From the NCBI GenBank assembly GCA_017472735.1, contig JAFUOD010000017.1, positions 1 through 38,954 of the forward strand: 38,954 nucleotides of DNA, written 5' to 3'. This document shows positions 33,121 to 38,954 of this stretch, piece by piece. The position numbers and the translations under genes were made by a program. Source of the stretch: Oscillospiraceae bacterium (GTDB lineage Bacteria > Bacillota > Clostridia > Oscillospirales > Ruminococcaceae). Within the stretch, counting starts at the first letter, position 1; every line of letters begins with the position of its first letter. The notes beneath the pieces were generated by a model, which saw nothing but the letters and a program-made list of their open reading frames with translations, did not search any database and was not told where the DNA came from.

Positions 33121-33877
33121 TGTTTCGTCCTTTCTTTGGCGGAGGCTTGCGCCTCATTCGTATACATAGATACCATCCGCCGTTGACCTCGTTATAAAAC
33201 GGGTGAATGTCAGACAGCAGGTATCCTTCGTAATGTTTCTCTATCTGTTTTTTTGCGTCGTTCGGCGACACGGCAATGTCTCTGACTTCCTTTTGCGAAA
33301 TCCTGCCGTCTCGCTGTGATTCTTTCGGCTGCACTAAGTTACGGGAAGCGCACCAACGCTTGCCGAGAATCGGATTTTTAATTAAGTAAACTGCTATGCC
33401 TACTATGCCGAACTCGTCGAACTGCAACGGCTTAGCGGTCGTGTAGCCCTTGCCCCAAAGCTTTGCAAGCAGGTTGATTGACATTCCGCCCGACATAACT
33501 ATGTGATGATGCAAGCGGCCGTCACGCTCGCCAATTTCTGTTACAAAAACATATTTGAGATCGGGCAGATGCAGTTTTATTCGTTGGCGCTTGACACGCC
33601 TTAAAAAGTTCTGCACTTGTCGCTGAGCAGCTTCGGGGCTTTCGGGGTAGTTGTCGTTTGAGTATGTAAGATCGAATCTGATATCATCCTCCGTGAAATT
33701 TGCATTAAGAAGCCGGATCAGCTTGCGCTCGGCGTTGCGCTGATTTAAACGCTCTTGCACTGCGCTCGTCGGCTTCGCTCGTTTGCCACGTGCTCCGGGC
33801 TTCTTAAAAACGGGAAAAACATCGACCTCTAAAAAATCACCGCAAACAAATCTCTTCTCACGGTATAAGCATCTCAT
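33056..33877 (-). CDS. HUH-type replication initiation protein (Rep)
   Basis: This 273-aa protein is a rolling-circle type Rep of the phage G2P/ORF2-like family. Motif I is FDLTYSND (about 68-75), the metal-binding HUH motif is GRLHHHIVMSGG (H123-H125), and the catalytic tyrosine is in VYLIKNP (Y164, with K167). Only one tyrosine is evident at the site, as in microviruses and many small plasmids. It should nick one strand at an origin, which fits replication as a circular molecule after excision. The ATG at 33877 follows GAGGTG. The tail is strongly basic. Confidence 0.88.
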   Translation of the reverse strand: MRCLYREKRFVCGDFLEVDVFPVFKKPGARGKRAKPTSAVQERLNQRNAERKLIRLLNANFTEDDIRFDLTYSNDNYPESPEAAQRQVQNFLRRVKRQRIKLHLPDLKYVFVTEIGERDGRLHHHIVMSGGMSINLLAKLWGKGYTTAKPLQFDEFGIVGIAVYLIKNPILGKRWCASRNLVQPKESQRDGRISQKEVRDIAVSPNDAKKQIEKHYEGYLLSDIHPFYNEVNGGWYLCIRMRRKPPPKKGRNNERKNKKTDRTFNDSNLHRKR

Positions 33878-33918
33878 TCATACACCTCGTTTCTCTACTA
33901 AAAAGATAGTTAACTTTT

Positions 33919-33947
33919 GGGGAAAGGGGACACATTCCCCTCTCCCC
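33919..33947 (-). other. G/C-strand hairpin upstream of rep, candidate origin
   Basis: GGGGAAAGGGGA (33919-33930) and TCCCCTCTCCCC (33936-33947) form a 12-bp stem with one mismatch and a CACAT loop, ending 41 bp before the rep start. HUH initiators commonly cut at a hairpin next to their own gene, so this is the best origin candidate in the element. It could instead be an RNA hairpin in the rep leader. Confidence 0.5.
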
Positions 33948-34068
33948 ACAGCCCCCTCTCCTCTTGTAAAAAATAAAAATATAACATAGAGAGATTGGTG
34001 GTTAAGTTAATATCTATTACAAGCCCGAAAAAAGGCGCGGGCCTTTTGCGGGTTTGTTTTTTTACTTA

Positions 34069-34331
34069 TCAAGCTTCCAAAACTCTTTTTTTAAGGATTT
34101 CGGGACAGTCGGGTGAAATGTCGATATCTGACAGCGGGCAAATAAGAACGCTGTTGCCCGCCTTCATATCCACCAGTTCTACAAGGTCCTCACTTCTGCC
34201 GTATGGGTCAAAGTCTCGTTTAACACTTCGTATGCGTCTAAACTTGATCGCTCCGATTTGAATGCAGTTGCACCGATAACAACTATCGGCGCTCTGACCT
34301 TACCTGCTCTTTTGGCTTGGTCGAAGGTCAT
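34069..34331 (-). pseudogene. Frame-disrupted small gene upstream of rep
   Basis: An ATG at 34331, coupled as ATGA to the stop of the upstream gene and with an AGGTGA site, begins MTFDQAKRAGKVRAPIVVIG but hits a TAG at 34179. The next frame continues with a coding-like stretch GAIKFRRIRSVKRDF...SVLICPLSDIDISPD...KKRVLEA to a TGA at 34069, with no usual start codon. Near-repeats ATCGGTGC and ATCGGAGC, 20 bp apart at the junction, suggest a small duplication that shifted the frame. Restoring it would give about 80 aa. Programmed frameshifting or two separate tiny genes are alternatives. Confidence 0.5.
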
Positions 34332-34606
34332 AAGCAATCACCTGCCTTGACTACGTTTACAACTCGGTGTATAATAATAGTAAGGTCTTTGTTTGATTCG
34401 ACCTTTTGGGACTCGTTAGGCTTGCCGGCGCAACGGGTCCTTTTTCTTTGCCTAAAATCCGACGTCAAAGCAAAGCCAATTAAAAACAGTGCTAATGCTA
34501 CCATGCCGAAAATGCGCGACAGGGTTATGTAGTCGTAGGCGGCAAGAGACACAACGAGATTCGCCAAGCCTGCAAAAAACAAAACAGTGATGAGCTTGTC
34601 CTTCAT
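34328..34606 (-). CDS. Small two-helix membrane protein
   Basis: I do not recognise this 92-aa protein. It has two hydrophobic segments (about 4-25 and 30-48), then a basic stretch (RQRKRTRCAGK) and a polar C-terminus. AAAGGAGG lies nine bases before the ATG, which overlaps the upstream stop as ATGA, so expression as part of the leftward operon is clear. Function is unknown. Confidence 0.65.
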   Translation of the reverse strand: MKDKLITVLFFAGLANLVVSLAAYDYITLSRIFGMVALALFLIGFALTSDFRQRKRTRCAGKPNESQKVESNKDLTIIIHRVVNVVKAGDCL

Positions 34607-34893
34607 GTTGATACCTCCTTTGGGTCATTCACATATCGAAGCAGTGATATTCGCTCGTGACAGAACGCTCCGAAGTTGCCCTGTTTGTACATCTCGGTTT
34701 CTTTGAATTTTTCTTCACTATAAAAATCAGCGCAGTTGATAAGCCCTTCGTCCTTATCCGGATGAATAATGCGGAAAACTGCAACAGCCTGCTTAAGGTT
34801 TCCGGCGAGTACAACAGTCCAACCTCCAGAATAAGGTTGCCCGTGGGTGCCGTATGTGAAGTAGAATTCTTTCAGGTGCCCTTTAATTAACAT
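34603..34893 (-). CDS. Small phage-associated protein of unknown function
   Basis: This 96-aa protein has an aromatic-rich start (FYFTYGTHGQPYSGGWTVV) and a central segment (VFRIIHPDKDEGLINCADFY) that I associate with small proteins of clostridial phages and conjugative elements, without a known function. It begins inside the preceding 56-aa gene and overlaps the following gene by four bases. Confidence 0.65.
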   Translation of the reverse strand: MLIKGHLKEFYFTYGTHGQPYSGGWTVVLAGNLKQAVAVFRIIHPDKDEGLINCADFYSEEKFKETEMYKQGNFGAFCHERISLLRYVNDPKEVST

Positions 34894-35053
34894 TCTGACT
34901 CACCTCCTCGGTCAACTTATTGGGGCGAGGCAAACCTATCTCGTCACAAAAAGTGTTTATAATGCTTATGCATCTGCAGACCTCGTCTAACGTCTCGCAC
35001 ACGGTTGATATTTTGCCTGAAGGCAAAAGTAGGGTTAGTTTGATTTTGTTCAT
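34883..35053 (-). CDS. 56-aa protein of unknown function
   Basis: A short frame reads MNKIKLTLLLPSGKISTVCE... and ends ...LPRPNKLTEEVSQNVN. It has a strong GGGAGGTGATG ribosome binding site nine bases before the ATG, and its stop overlaps the start of the next gene, so it fits the tightly coupled operon. The beta-strand-like N-terminus and helical middle are not recognisable. Confidence 0.65.
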   Translation of the reverse strand: MNKIKLTLLLPSGKISTVCETLDEVCRCISIINTFCDEIGLPRPNKLTEEVSQNVN

Positions 35054-35071
35054 GTCATCACCTCCCGAATG

Positions 35072-35275
35072 TTATGACAGCCAGCTTGCAAAAGCACAAG
35101 CTGTCACATAATACATTCTTCCGACTTTCTTTAAAGGAAAGTCTTTTTGACTTATAAGTGTGCGGCTGTCACACCCGCAATATTCAGCAGCTTTTTTAAT
35201 TGGTATCAGCTCAATTTCGCCGAATCTCTTGCGGATCTGTTCAAGGTTTTCGTAGTACAGCTCTTTTACTCGCAT
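35072..35275 (-). CDS. Excisionase-like helix-turn-helix protein
   Basis: This 67-aa protein has a winged-helix type domain: IELIPIKKAAEYCGCDSRTLI followed by KKVGRMYYVTACAFASWL, typical of excisionases and MerR-like small DNA-binding proteins. In an integrative element with a tyrosine recombinase it is the best candidate for the directionality factor, though it lies about 2.4 kb from the integrase gene. GGAGG precedes the ATG at seven bases. Confidence 0.75.
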   Translation of the reverse strand: MRVKELYYENLEQIRKRFGEIELIPIKKAAEYCGCDSRTLISQKDFPLKKVGRMYYVTACAFASWLS

Positions 35276-35287
35276 TTTTAGGCCTCC

Positions 35288-35497
35288 TTAAGCTTGCCCT
35301 TTCGGAATATCAAAAAGTTCTTCCATACTGCAGTTCAACTGCTTCGCTATCTCTCGCCCTACTTGTAGCGAGGGGTTTTTTGTGCCTCGTTCGATCTGAC
35401 ACAGCATAGCTTGCGATATTCCTACATTCTCAGCCAGCTCCACCTGACTTATTCCGAGACTCTCTCTGCGGATTCTAATGTTTTCACCAATATTCAT
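35288..35497 (-). CDS. XRE-family regulator (Cro-like)
   Basis: This 69-aa protein is nearly all helix-turn-helix: GENIRIRRESLGISQVELAENVGI followed by ERGTKNPSLQVGREIAKQLN. It is the first gene of the leftward operon and faces the repressor gene across a 180-bp operator region, so it is a good Cro-type candidate. A GTG at 35506 opens the frame, but AGAGGTG is spaced for the ATG at 35497. Confidence 0.88.
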   Translation of the reverse strand: MNIGENIRIRRESLGISQVELAENVGISQAMLCQIERGTKNPSLQVGREIAKQLNCSMEELFDIPKGQA

Positions 35498-35506
35498 TTC
35501 GCACAC

Positions 35507-35676
35507 CTCTAATCTTAGATTTTTATTCCTTTTTATTGCTTTTTACCAAAAGCTGTGTTATAGTTAAGTTGTAGCCTTAACTTGGTTATATTATAGTTAA
35601 TGTTTTCTAAACTGTCAATACTTTTAGTTTAGATTTGATAAACTTTGTTTAATTCAACAAAATCATGAGGTTAATT
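35507..35676. promoter_or_regulatory. Divergent operator-promoter region of the lysogeny switch
   Basis: The leftward promoter is consensus: TTGACA (minus, 35618-35613) and TATAAT (35595-35590) with 17 bp. A rightward promoter candidate is TTGCTT (35536-35541) with TATAGT (35559-35564). Inverted repeats GTTAAG/CTTAAC (35563-35581), TCTAAAC/GTTTAGA (35606-35633) and TAAAC/GTTTA (35639-35651) are plausible repressor sites. No gene lies in this AT-rich spacer. Confidence 0.7.
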
Positions 35677-36069
35677 ATGAGTACTTTAGACAAAATCTTA
35701 AATTTGCTTAATAAGCAAAAGAAAACGCAAAAAGAGCTGACTGATTATTTAAGTATTTCTAAAGCAACATTCTCGCAGTGGAAAAGCAATGAGAATAAAT
35801 CCTATATGAAGCACCTTCCAAAGATCGCCGTTTTTCTCGGTGTTAGCGTTGACAGCCTGCTTGATGATGAACAGGTTGTTGCACAAGTTGCGTTTACACT
35901 AACCGAGCATGAAAAAAGGCTTGTTGCGGCATATCGCAACAAGCCAGAAATGCAAGCTTCCGTTGATAAATTATTAGATGTTGAAGAAAGCGTTATTGAG
36001 AATGATGTTGTGTCCACGGTTTCGTGGGGAGAATCAACCTTTAAGAAAGAAACTATAAATACAAAATAA
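35677..36069 (+). CDS. CI-like XRE repressor
   Basis: This 130-aa protein has an N-terminal XRE-type helix-turn-helix (KKTQKELTDYLSISKATFSQWK and the helix around KIAVFLGVSVDSLL) and a short C-terminal helical part that may mediate multimerisation; there is no LexA-type peptidase motif, so control by RecA autocleavage is unlikely. The frame opens at 35665, but GAGG lies six bases before the ATG at 35677. It is transcribed to the right, away from the Cro-like gene. Confidence 0.88.
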   Translation: MSTLDKILNLLNKQKKTQKELTDYLSISKATFSQWKSNENKSYMKHLPKIAVFLGVSVDSLLDDEQVVAQVAFTLTEHEKRLVAAYRNKPEMQASVDKLLDVEESVIENDVVSTVSWGESTFKKETINTK

Positions 36070-36107
36070 TGTTTATATTGCCTGCTTCAAGTGGGAATGT
36101 TTATATT
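36068..36107. repeat. 12-bp direct repeat before the exonuclease gene
   Basis: AATGTTTATATT occurs at 36068-36079 and again at 36096-36107, 28 bp apart, in the short spacer between the repressor and the exonuclease gene. A TATTATAGTTA stretch just after it also occurs in the divergent operator region at about 35589-35599. This may be a regulatory site. Confidence 0.45.
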
Positions 36108-36139
36108 TTTACAATTTATTATAGTTAGGAGTGAATTAT

Positions 36140-37111
36140 ATGCCATATTTCTACACGCTAAATGACGATGGCACATTGACATTAAGCCATGAAAAACCCG
36201 AAAAAGTTTCAAGGCCTTCAAGAGGTAAGAGCTTATTAAAATTCGTTGACGACTACACAGTTATTGATTTAGAAACAACAGGATTATCACCCCAATACGA
36301 TGAAATAATCGAATTTGCAGCTATCCGAGTTAGGGGCGGTATCGTTTCTGAAACAATGCAGTTTTTAATTAAACCCGAGTACGAGATAGATGGATTTATC
36401 ACAGAACTTACCGGCATTACGAACGAAATGCTTGCTGACGCTCCTAACATAAAAGAGGTTCTTCCGGCTATTAAAGATTTTATAGGAGATGATGTGCTTG
36501 TCGGACACAATGTGAGCTTTGATGTTAACTTTTTGTATGATAATTTTTCCAAAGAAGCAGATTATCTTTTTAGAAATGATTACATAGATACCGTGAGAAT
36601 TTCAAGAATTCTTCTACCTAAGCTTCCCCACCATAGACTTAAGGACATAACGAAGGCATTGGGCGTTGGCGCAAGAAATATGCACCGAGCACTTAGTGAC
36701 TGTGAAGTAACAAGAGCTTGCTTTGAATCTTTAAGATCAAAAACCGATGACATTGCTGAATTCAATAAGCGATATCATTCCAACAAGCTTGATATGCGTG
36801 ATATAACAGCTACTACGAGTGAATTTAACGAGGGCAATCCATTTAACAAGAAAAAAGTTGTCTTCACAGGTACTCTTGACAGGTTTACTCGTGTACAAGC
36901 TGCACAGATTGTTGTTAATTTAGGCGGCATTTGCGAGAACAACCTCACTAAAGAGACAGATTATCTTGTTCTTGGAAACAATGATTACAACAAATCAGTA
37001 AAAGACGGCAAAAGTAGTAAAATGAAAAAGGCTGAAGCGTACAGACTTAAAGGGTGCGAAATTGAAGTCATTCCCGAACAAGTATTTTATGACATGATTG
37101 AGGATAATTAG
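36140..37111 (+). CDS. DEDDh 3'-5' exonuclease fused to a BRCT domain
   Basis: This 323-aa protein joins a DnaQ-like exonuclease to a BRCT domain. The catalytic set is complete: VIDLETTG (D43, E45), GHNVSFDVNFL (D128) and MHRALSDCEVT (H182, D187). The BRCT part begins near residue 237 with KKVVFTGTLDRFTRVQAAQI and includes the conserved GG (VNLGG). Such fusions are known in Firmicutes but their roles are not settled; repair, nucleotide processing or anti-phage action are all possible. A GTG at 36131 opens the frame, but AGGAG precedes the ATG at 36140. It lies between repressor and integrase, a usual place for cargo genes. Confidence 0.9.
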   Translation: MPYFYTLNDDGTLTLSHEKPEKVSRPSRGKSLLKFVDDYTVIDLETTGLSPQYDEIIEFAAIRVRGGIVSETMQFLIKPEYEIDGFITELTGITNEMLADAPNIKEVLPAIKDFIGDDVLVGHNVSFDVNFLYDNFSKEADYLFRNDYIDTVRISRILLPKLPHHRLKDITKALGVGARNMHRALSDCEVTRACFESLRSKTDDIAEFNKRYHSNKLDMRDITATTSEFNEGNPFNKKKVVFTGTLDRFTRVQAAQIVVNLGGICENNLTKETDYLVLGNNDYNKSVKDGKSSKMKKAEAYRLKGCEIEVIPEQVFYDMIEDN

Positions 37112-37176
37112 GAATATTCTCTTTCTTAGCAAGGCTGTTTGCTTTATGAGTAATTTGTAAAAGAGGAGGAAACATT

Positions 37177-37632
37177 ATGGCAACATCAGAGGGCATCATT
37201 CATCGTATGACAGGACACAATGGAAAGATTTATCTTTATGAAGACCGGGTGGTTATAGAAAGAAACTATGTCTTCTCTGGAGTGGATAACAAATCTATTC
37301 CGTTGAGTTCTATAGTTAGTGTTCAGCTTCAGAAAGCAGGACTTTTCAAGGGGTATATTCAATTTGGTGTGTTGGGTGGTGTCGAGTCAAACAACAGAGT
37401 AACTACTTCATATTATGATGAAAACACCATTACCTTTAAGAAACAAAAGAATGATATTGCTATTTCAATAAAGAACTATATTGAGAAAGCTATTTCTCAG
37501 CGTTCTAAATTGTCCTCTGTAAAAACTATATCTGCAGCTGATGAAATTTTAAAATTCAAGCAACTTGCCGATTCGGGTGTAATAACGCAAGAAGAATTTG
37601 AAGCCAAGAAAAAGCAGCTTTTAGGCATGTAA
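37177..37632 (+). CDS. SHOCT-domain protein
   Basis: This 151-aa protein ends in a SHOCT domain (AADEILKFKQLADSGVITQEEFEAKKKQLLG), a short C-terminal helix pair found in many bacterial proteins. The N-terminal 110 residues form a PH-like beta domain (GKIYLYEDRVVIER, IPLSSIVSVQLQKAG) of the type seen with SHOCT. The function is unknown; membrane-associated or oligomeric scaffolding is suspected. AGAGGAGG precedes the ATG. It is likely co-transcribed with the exonuclease gene as cargo. Confidence 0.82.
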   Translation: MATSEGIIHRMTGHNGKIYLYEDRVVIERNYVFSGVDNKSIPLSSIVSVQLQKAGLFKGYIQFGVLGGVESNNRVTTSYYDENTITFKKQKNDIAISIKNYIEKAISQRSKLSSVKTISAADEILKFKQLADSGVITQEEFEAKKKQLLGM

Positions 37633-37694
37633 AAACAGCTATCTAATACAATAAAAAGCGCCCGAAAACGAACGGCGAGTAAGTAGGTGATAAT

Positions 37695-38699
37695 ATGAAC
37701 AGAAGAAAAGACGGCAGGTGGCAAGAGGCCGTAACGCTTGATAACGGTACCCGTAAATACTTCTACGGCAAAACTAAAGCCGAAGTGTTGCGGAAGATTG
37801 CAGAATTCAGCGAGACAAAAGAACGTGGCGAATTATTCGGTCCTATTGCCGATAAGTGGTGGAACGCCCACGAGCCGACTATCGCATACAACACAACAAA
37901 AGGCTATAGGCCTGCTTTACAGCGAGCGATTGATGCGTTTGGTAATGTTCCAATCAAAAAAATAGTTCCTCATGATATAGCATTGGAGATTGCGAGGTTT
38001 TCGACCGATAAGGCAGACAAGACCGTGCGTACTCAGCTTTTGGTATATAACTTAATTTTTACTTATGCGGTGCAAAAGGGTTACATTGATTTTAACCCAG
38101 CGCGAGAGGTAGAAGTGCCGAAGAAGCTGAAAAAAACAAAGCGTACAAGTCCCTCGTCCGCTGACATTAAGAGGGTAAAAGAATCGTATAATTGCACATT
38201 CGGGATGTTCGCGTACTTTGCACTTTATACAGGTTTAAGAAAGGGCGAGCTTCTTGCCCTCGATTGGAAAGACATAGACATGAAAAAGCGTGAGATAAGC
38301 GTTACAAAATCGGTTTATCACGTTGGCAATCAGGCAGCAGTAAAAAAGCCTAAAACTGCAACAAGTATTGCATGTGTACCGATCCCCGATGCGCTATACT
38401 CTAAGCTTAAGCCTGGCAAGGGTCTTGTGTTCCCAAATTACAAAGGCGAGTATATGTCTGGCACACAATTCAATAAAGCCTGGCAGAGATATTGCAACGA
38501 AACCGGAGTAACTGCTACCGCACATCAATTCAGACATGCGTATGCGACAATGCTGTTCGAGAACAACATACCGCCCGAAGAAGCCCAAGCCTTGCTTAGG
38601 CACGCGCAAGTGCAAACCACTATGGACGTATACACAGATTTAAGAGAAGAAAAACTAAAGAAGATCCATAGCAAAGTGTACTCGATTGACATCGAGTGA
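37695..38699 (+). CDS. Tyrosine recombinase/integrase
   Basis: This 334-aa integrase drives insertion into and, with an excisionase, excision from tRNA-Ser. It starts with a small arm-binding beta domain (RWQEAVTLDNGTRKYFYG), then a core-binding helix bundle, and the catalytic domain with R182 (TGLRKGELL), a lysine near 218-220, H277 and R280 (HQFRH), H303 (LLRHAQ) and the nucleophile Y313 (DVYTDL). The gene reads towards attR, 66 bp away. The ATG has AGTAGGTGATA upstream. Confidence 0.95.
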   Translation: MNRRKDGRWQEAVTLDNGTRKYFYGKTKAEVLRKIAEFSETKERGELFGPIADKWWNAHEPTIAYNTTKGYRPALQRAIDAFGNVPIKKIVPHDIALEIARFSTDKADKTVRTQLLVYNLIFTYAVQKGYIDFNPAREVEVPKKLKKTKRTSPSSADIKRVKESYNCTFGMFAYFALYTGLRKGELLALDWKDIDMKKREISVTKSVYHVGNQAAVKKPKTATSIACVPIPDALYSKLKPGKGLVFPNYKGEYMSGTQFNKAWQRYCNETGVTATAHQFRHAYATMLFENNIPPEEAQALLRHAQVQTTMDVYTDLREEKLKKIHSKVYSIDIE

Positions 38700-38724
38700 T
38701 ATTTTTTGTGTCAAATTGATGTCA
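38681..38724. promoter_or_regulatory. Right integrase arm-type site candidates
   Basis: The palindrome CTCGAT/ATCGAG around TGAC (38681-38696) overlaps the integrase stop, and TTGATGTCA at 38716-38724 repeats the left-end 9-mer. These are plausible binding sites for the integrase arm domain or the excisionase. Confidence 0.55.
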
Positions 38725-38764
38725 CATATACCACAAACCCTTTATTTATGGGAAAAGAAAAATA

Positions 38765-38790
38765 GTTCAATTCCCTCTTTCTCCGCCAAA
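38765..38790 (+). repeat. attR, right copy of the 26-bp att repeat
   Basis: It is identical to 25194-25219 and repeats only the 3' end of tRNA-Ser(GCT); the rest of the tRNA is missing here, as expected for the distal attachment site. Confidence 0.93.
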
Positions 38791-38795
38791 ACAAA

Positions 38796-38822
38796 AGCCA
38801 CCCATGTGGGTGGTTTTTGTTT
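38796..38822 (+). terminator. Displaced native tRNA-Ser terminator
   Basis: CCACCC (38798-38803) and GGGTGG (38808-38813) with an ATGT loop form a hairpin followed by TTTTTGTTTT. It lies directly after attR and is probably the original terminator of the tRNA-Ser transcription unit, moved 13.6 kb away by the insertion. Confidence 0.75.
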
Positions 38823-38847
38823 TGATGAAATATAGATGCCGAACCCG

Positions 38848-38954
38848 AGCGCCGAAGGCGCGGGCAATTTCCGCGACCGCCGCCTGCGGCGGATGAAGGG
38901 AGCGAAAATTGGCGAAGTGTTCGAAAAAATCGAGGATAAGTGCGAAGCACCCGA
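38848..38954. repeat. GC-rich hairpin repeat, cut by window end
   Basis: Hairpins GCGCC/GGCGC (about 38860) and CCGCCG/CGGCGG (about 38880-38894) lie in a GC-rich stretch. Outer arms CAATTTCCGC and GCGAAAATTG enclose the second. It has the look of an intergenic palindromic repeat and not of a gene; a reading frame on the minus strand here is of arginine-rich low quality. The end of the structure may lie beyond the window. Confidence 0.45.

Larger units (their letters stand above)
25194..38790. mobile_element. Integrated phage-like element at tRNA-Ser(GCT)
   Basis: The element is about 13.6 kb and is bounded by a 26-bp direct repeat of the tRNA 3' end. It encodes a tyrosine integrase next to the right end, an excisionase-like gene, a divergent repressor region, an HUH Rep, a ParB-like protein, two tail-fibre-type proteins, a holin and an endolysin. 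I could not find terminase, portal, capsid, head-tail connector, tape-measure or major tail genes. It could be a phage satellite, a minimal phage-plasmid, or a prophage with a large deletion. Intact reading frames and tight coupling favour a maintained element. Confidence 0.9.

Noticed and set aside
33995-34261. An 88-codon frame on the plus strand upstream of rep
   Set aside because: It is antisense to the frame-broken small gene, has no ribosome binding site, and opposes the operon direction.
25194-38790. Treating the region as a normal complete prophage
   Set aside because: At about 13.6 kb it lacks every recognisable packaging, capsid and tail-tube gene; fibre and lysis genes alone do not make a complete tailed phage.
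38711-38950. A 79-codon frame on the minus strand beyond the integrase
   Set aside because: It crosses attR, the displaced terminator and a palindromic repeat, and its composition is arginine-rich and not protein-like.

Overview
The window looks like chromosomal DNA of a Gram-positive Firmicute, most likely a Clostridia member of the Oscillospiraceae/Ruminococcaceae type. The evidence is the str operon order (rpsL-rpsG-fusA-tuf), a dcw cluster with a PASTA-domain transpeptidase and meso-diaminopimelate-type MurE, strong AGGAGG ribosome binding sites, TTGACA/TATAAT promoters with 17-bp spacers, NFACT/RqcH, TrmK and a SigH-like sigma factor. The genus is an inference.

Region 1 (1-4,000, minus strand) is the str operon: rpsL, rpsG, fusA and the first 87 codons of tuf, with a tRNA-Leu(CAA) upstream. 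Region 2 (4,000-9,540, minus) holds a likely trmK-nif3-rqcH-nitroreductase-membrane protein run, followed by two small proteins (DUF1858 and a zinc ribbon) and a SigH-like sigma factor with its own promoter. Region 3 (9,630-22,650, minus) is a complete dcw operon read from one promoter just upstream of three 10-bp-phased MraZ boxes: mraZ-rsmH-ftsL-pbp(ftsI/spoVD)-murE-mraY-ftsW-murG-murA-ftsQ-ftsZ, closed by a terminator after ftsZ. murD, murF and ftsA are not in the cluster. Region 4 (22,740-25,220) carries a CNNM/CorC membrane protein, a small Cys-rich protein, a DUF2508-like protein and tRNA-Ser(TGA) and tRNA-Ser(GCT).

Region 5 (25,194-38,790) is a mobile element of about 13.6 kb integrated into the 3' end of tRNA-Ser(GCT), bounded by a 26-bp direct repeat. 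A leftward operon of tightly coupled genes runs from a small XRE regulator and an excisionase-like gene through small proteins, an HUH replication initiator, a ParB-like protein, two tail-fibre-type proteins (one of 1224 aa with collagen-like repeats), two membrane proteins, a holin and an amidase-SPOR endolysin. A rightward lysogeny arm has a CI-like repressor, a DEDDh exonuclease-BRCT protein, a SHOCT protein and a tyrosine integrase. No terminase, portal, protease, major capsid, head-tail or tape-measure gene is visible. The element therefore looks like a phage satellite or an unusual minimal phage that brings its own replication, adsorption and lysis genes; this is an inference.

Two GC-rich elements (14,359-14,457 and 24,182-24,303) share one architecture: an outer stem enclosing three hairpins with identical linkers but different stem sequences. 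The single plus-strand A-C mismatch in hairpin 1 of both becomes a G-U pair only on the minus strand, which suggests a structured RNA or RNA-shaped repeat family. Together with the integrated element it is the most interesting part of the window.
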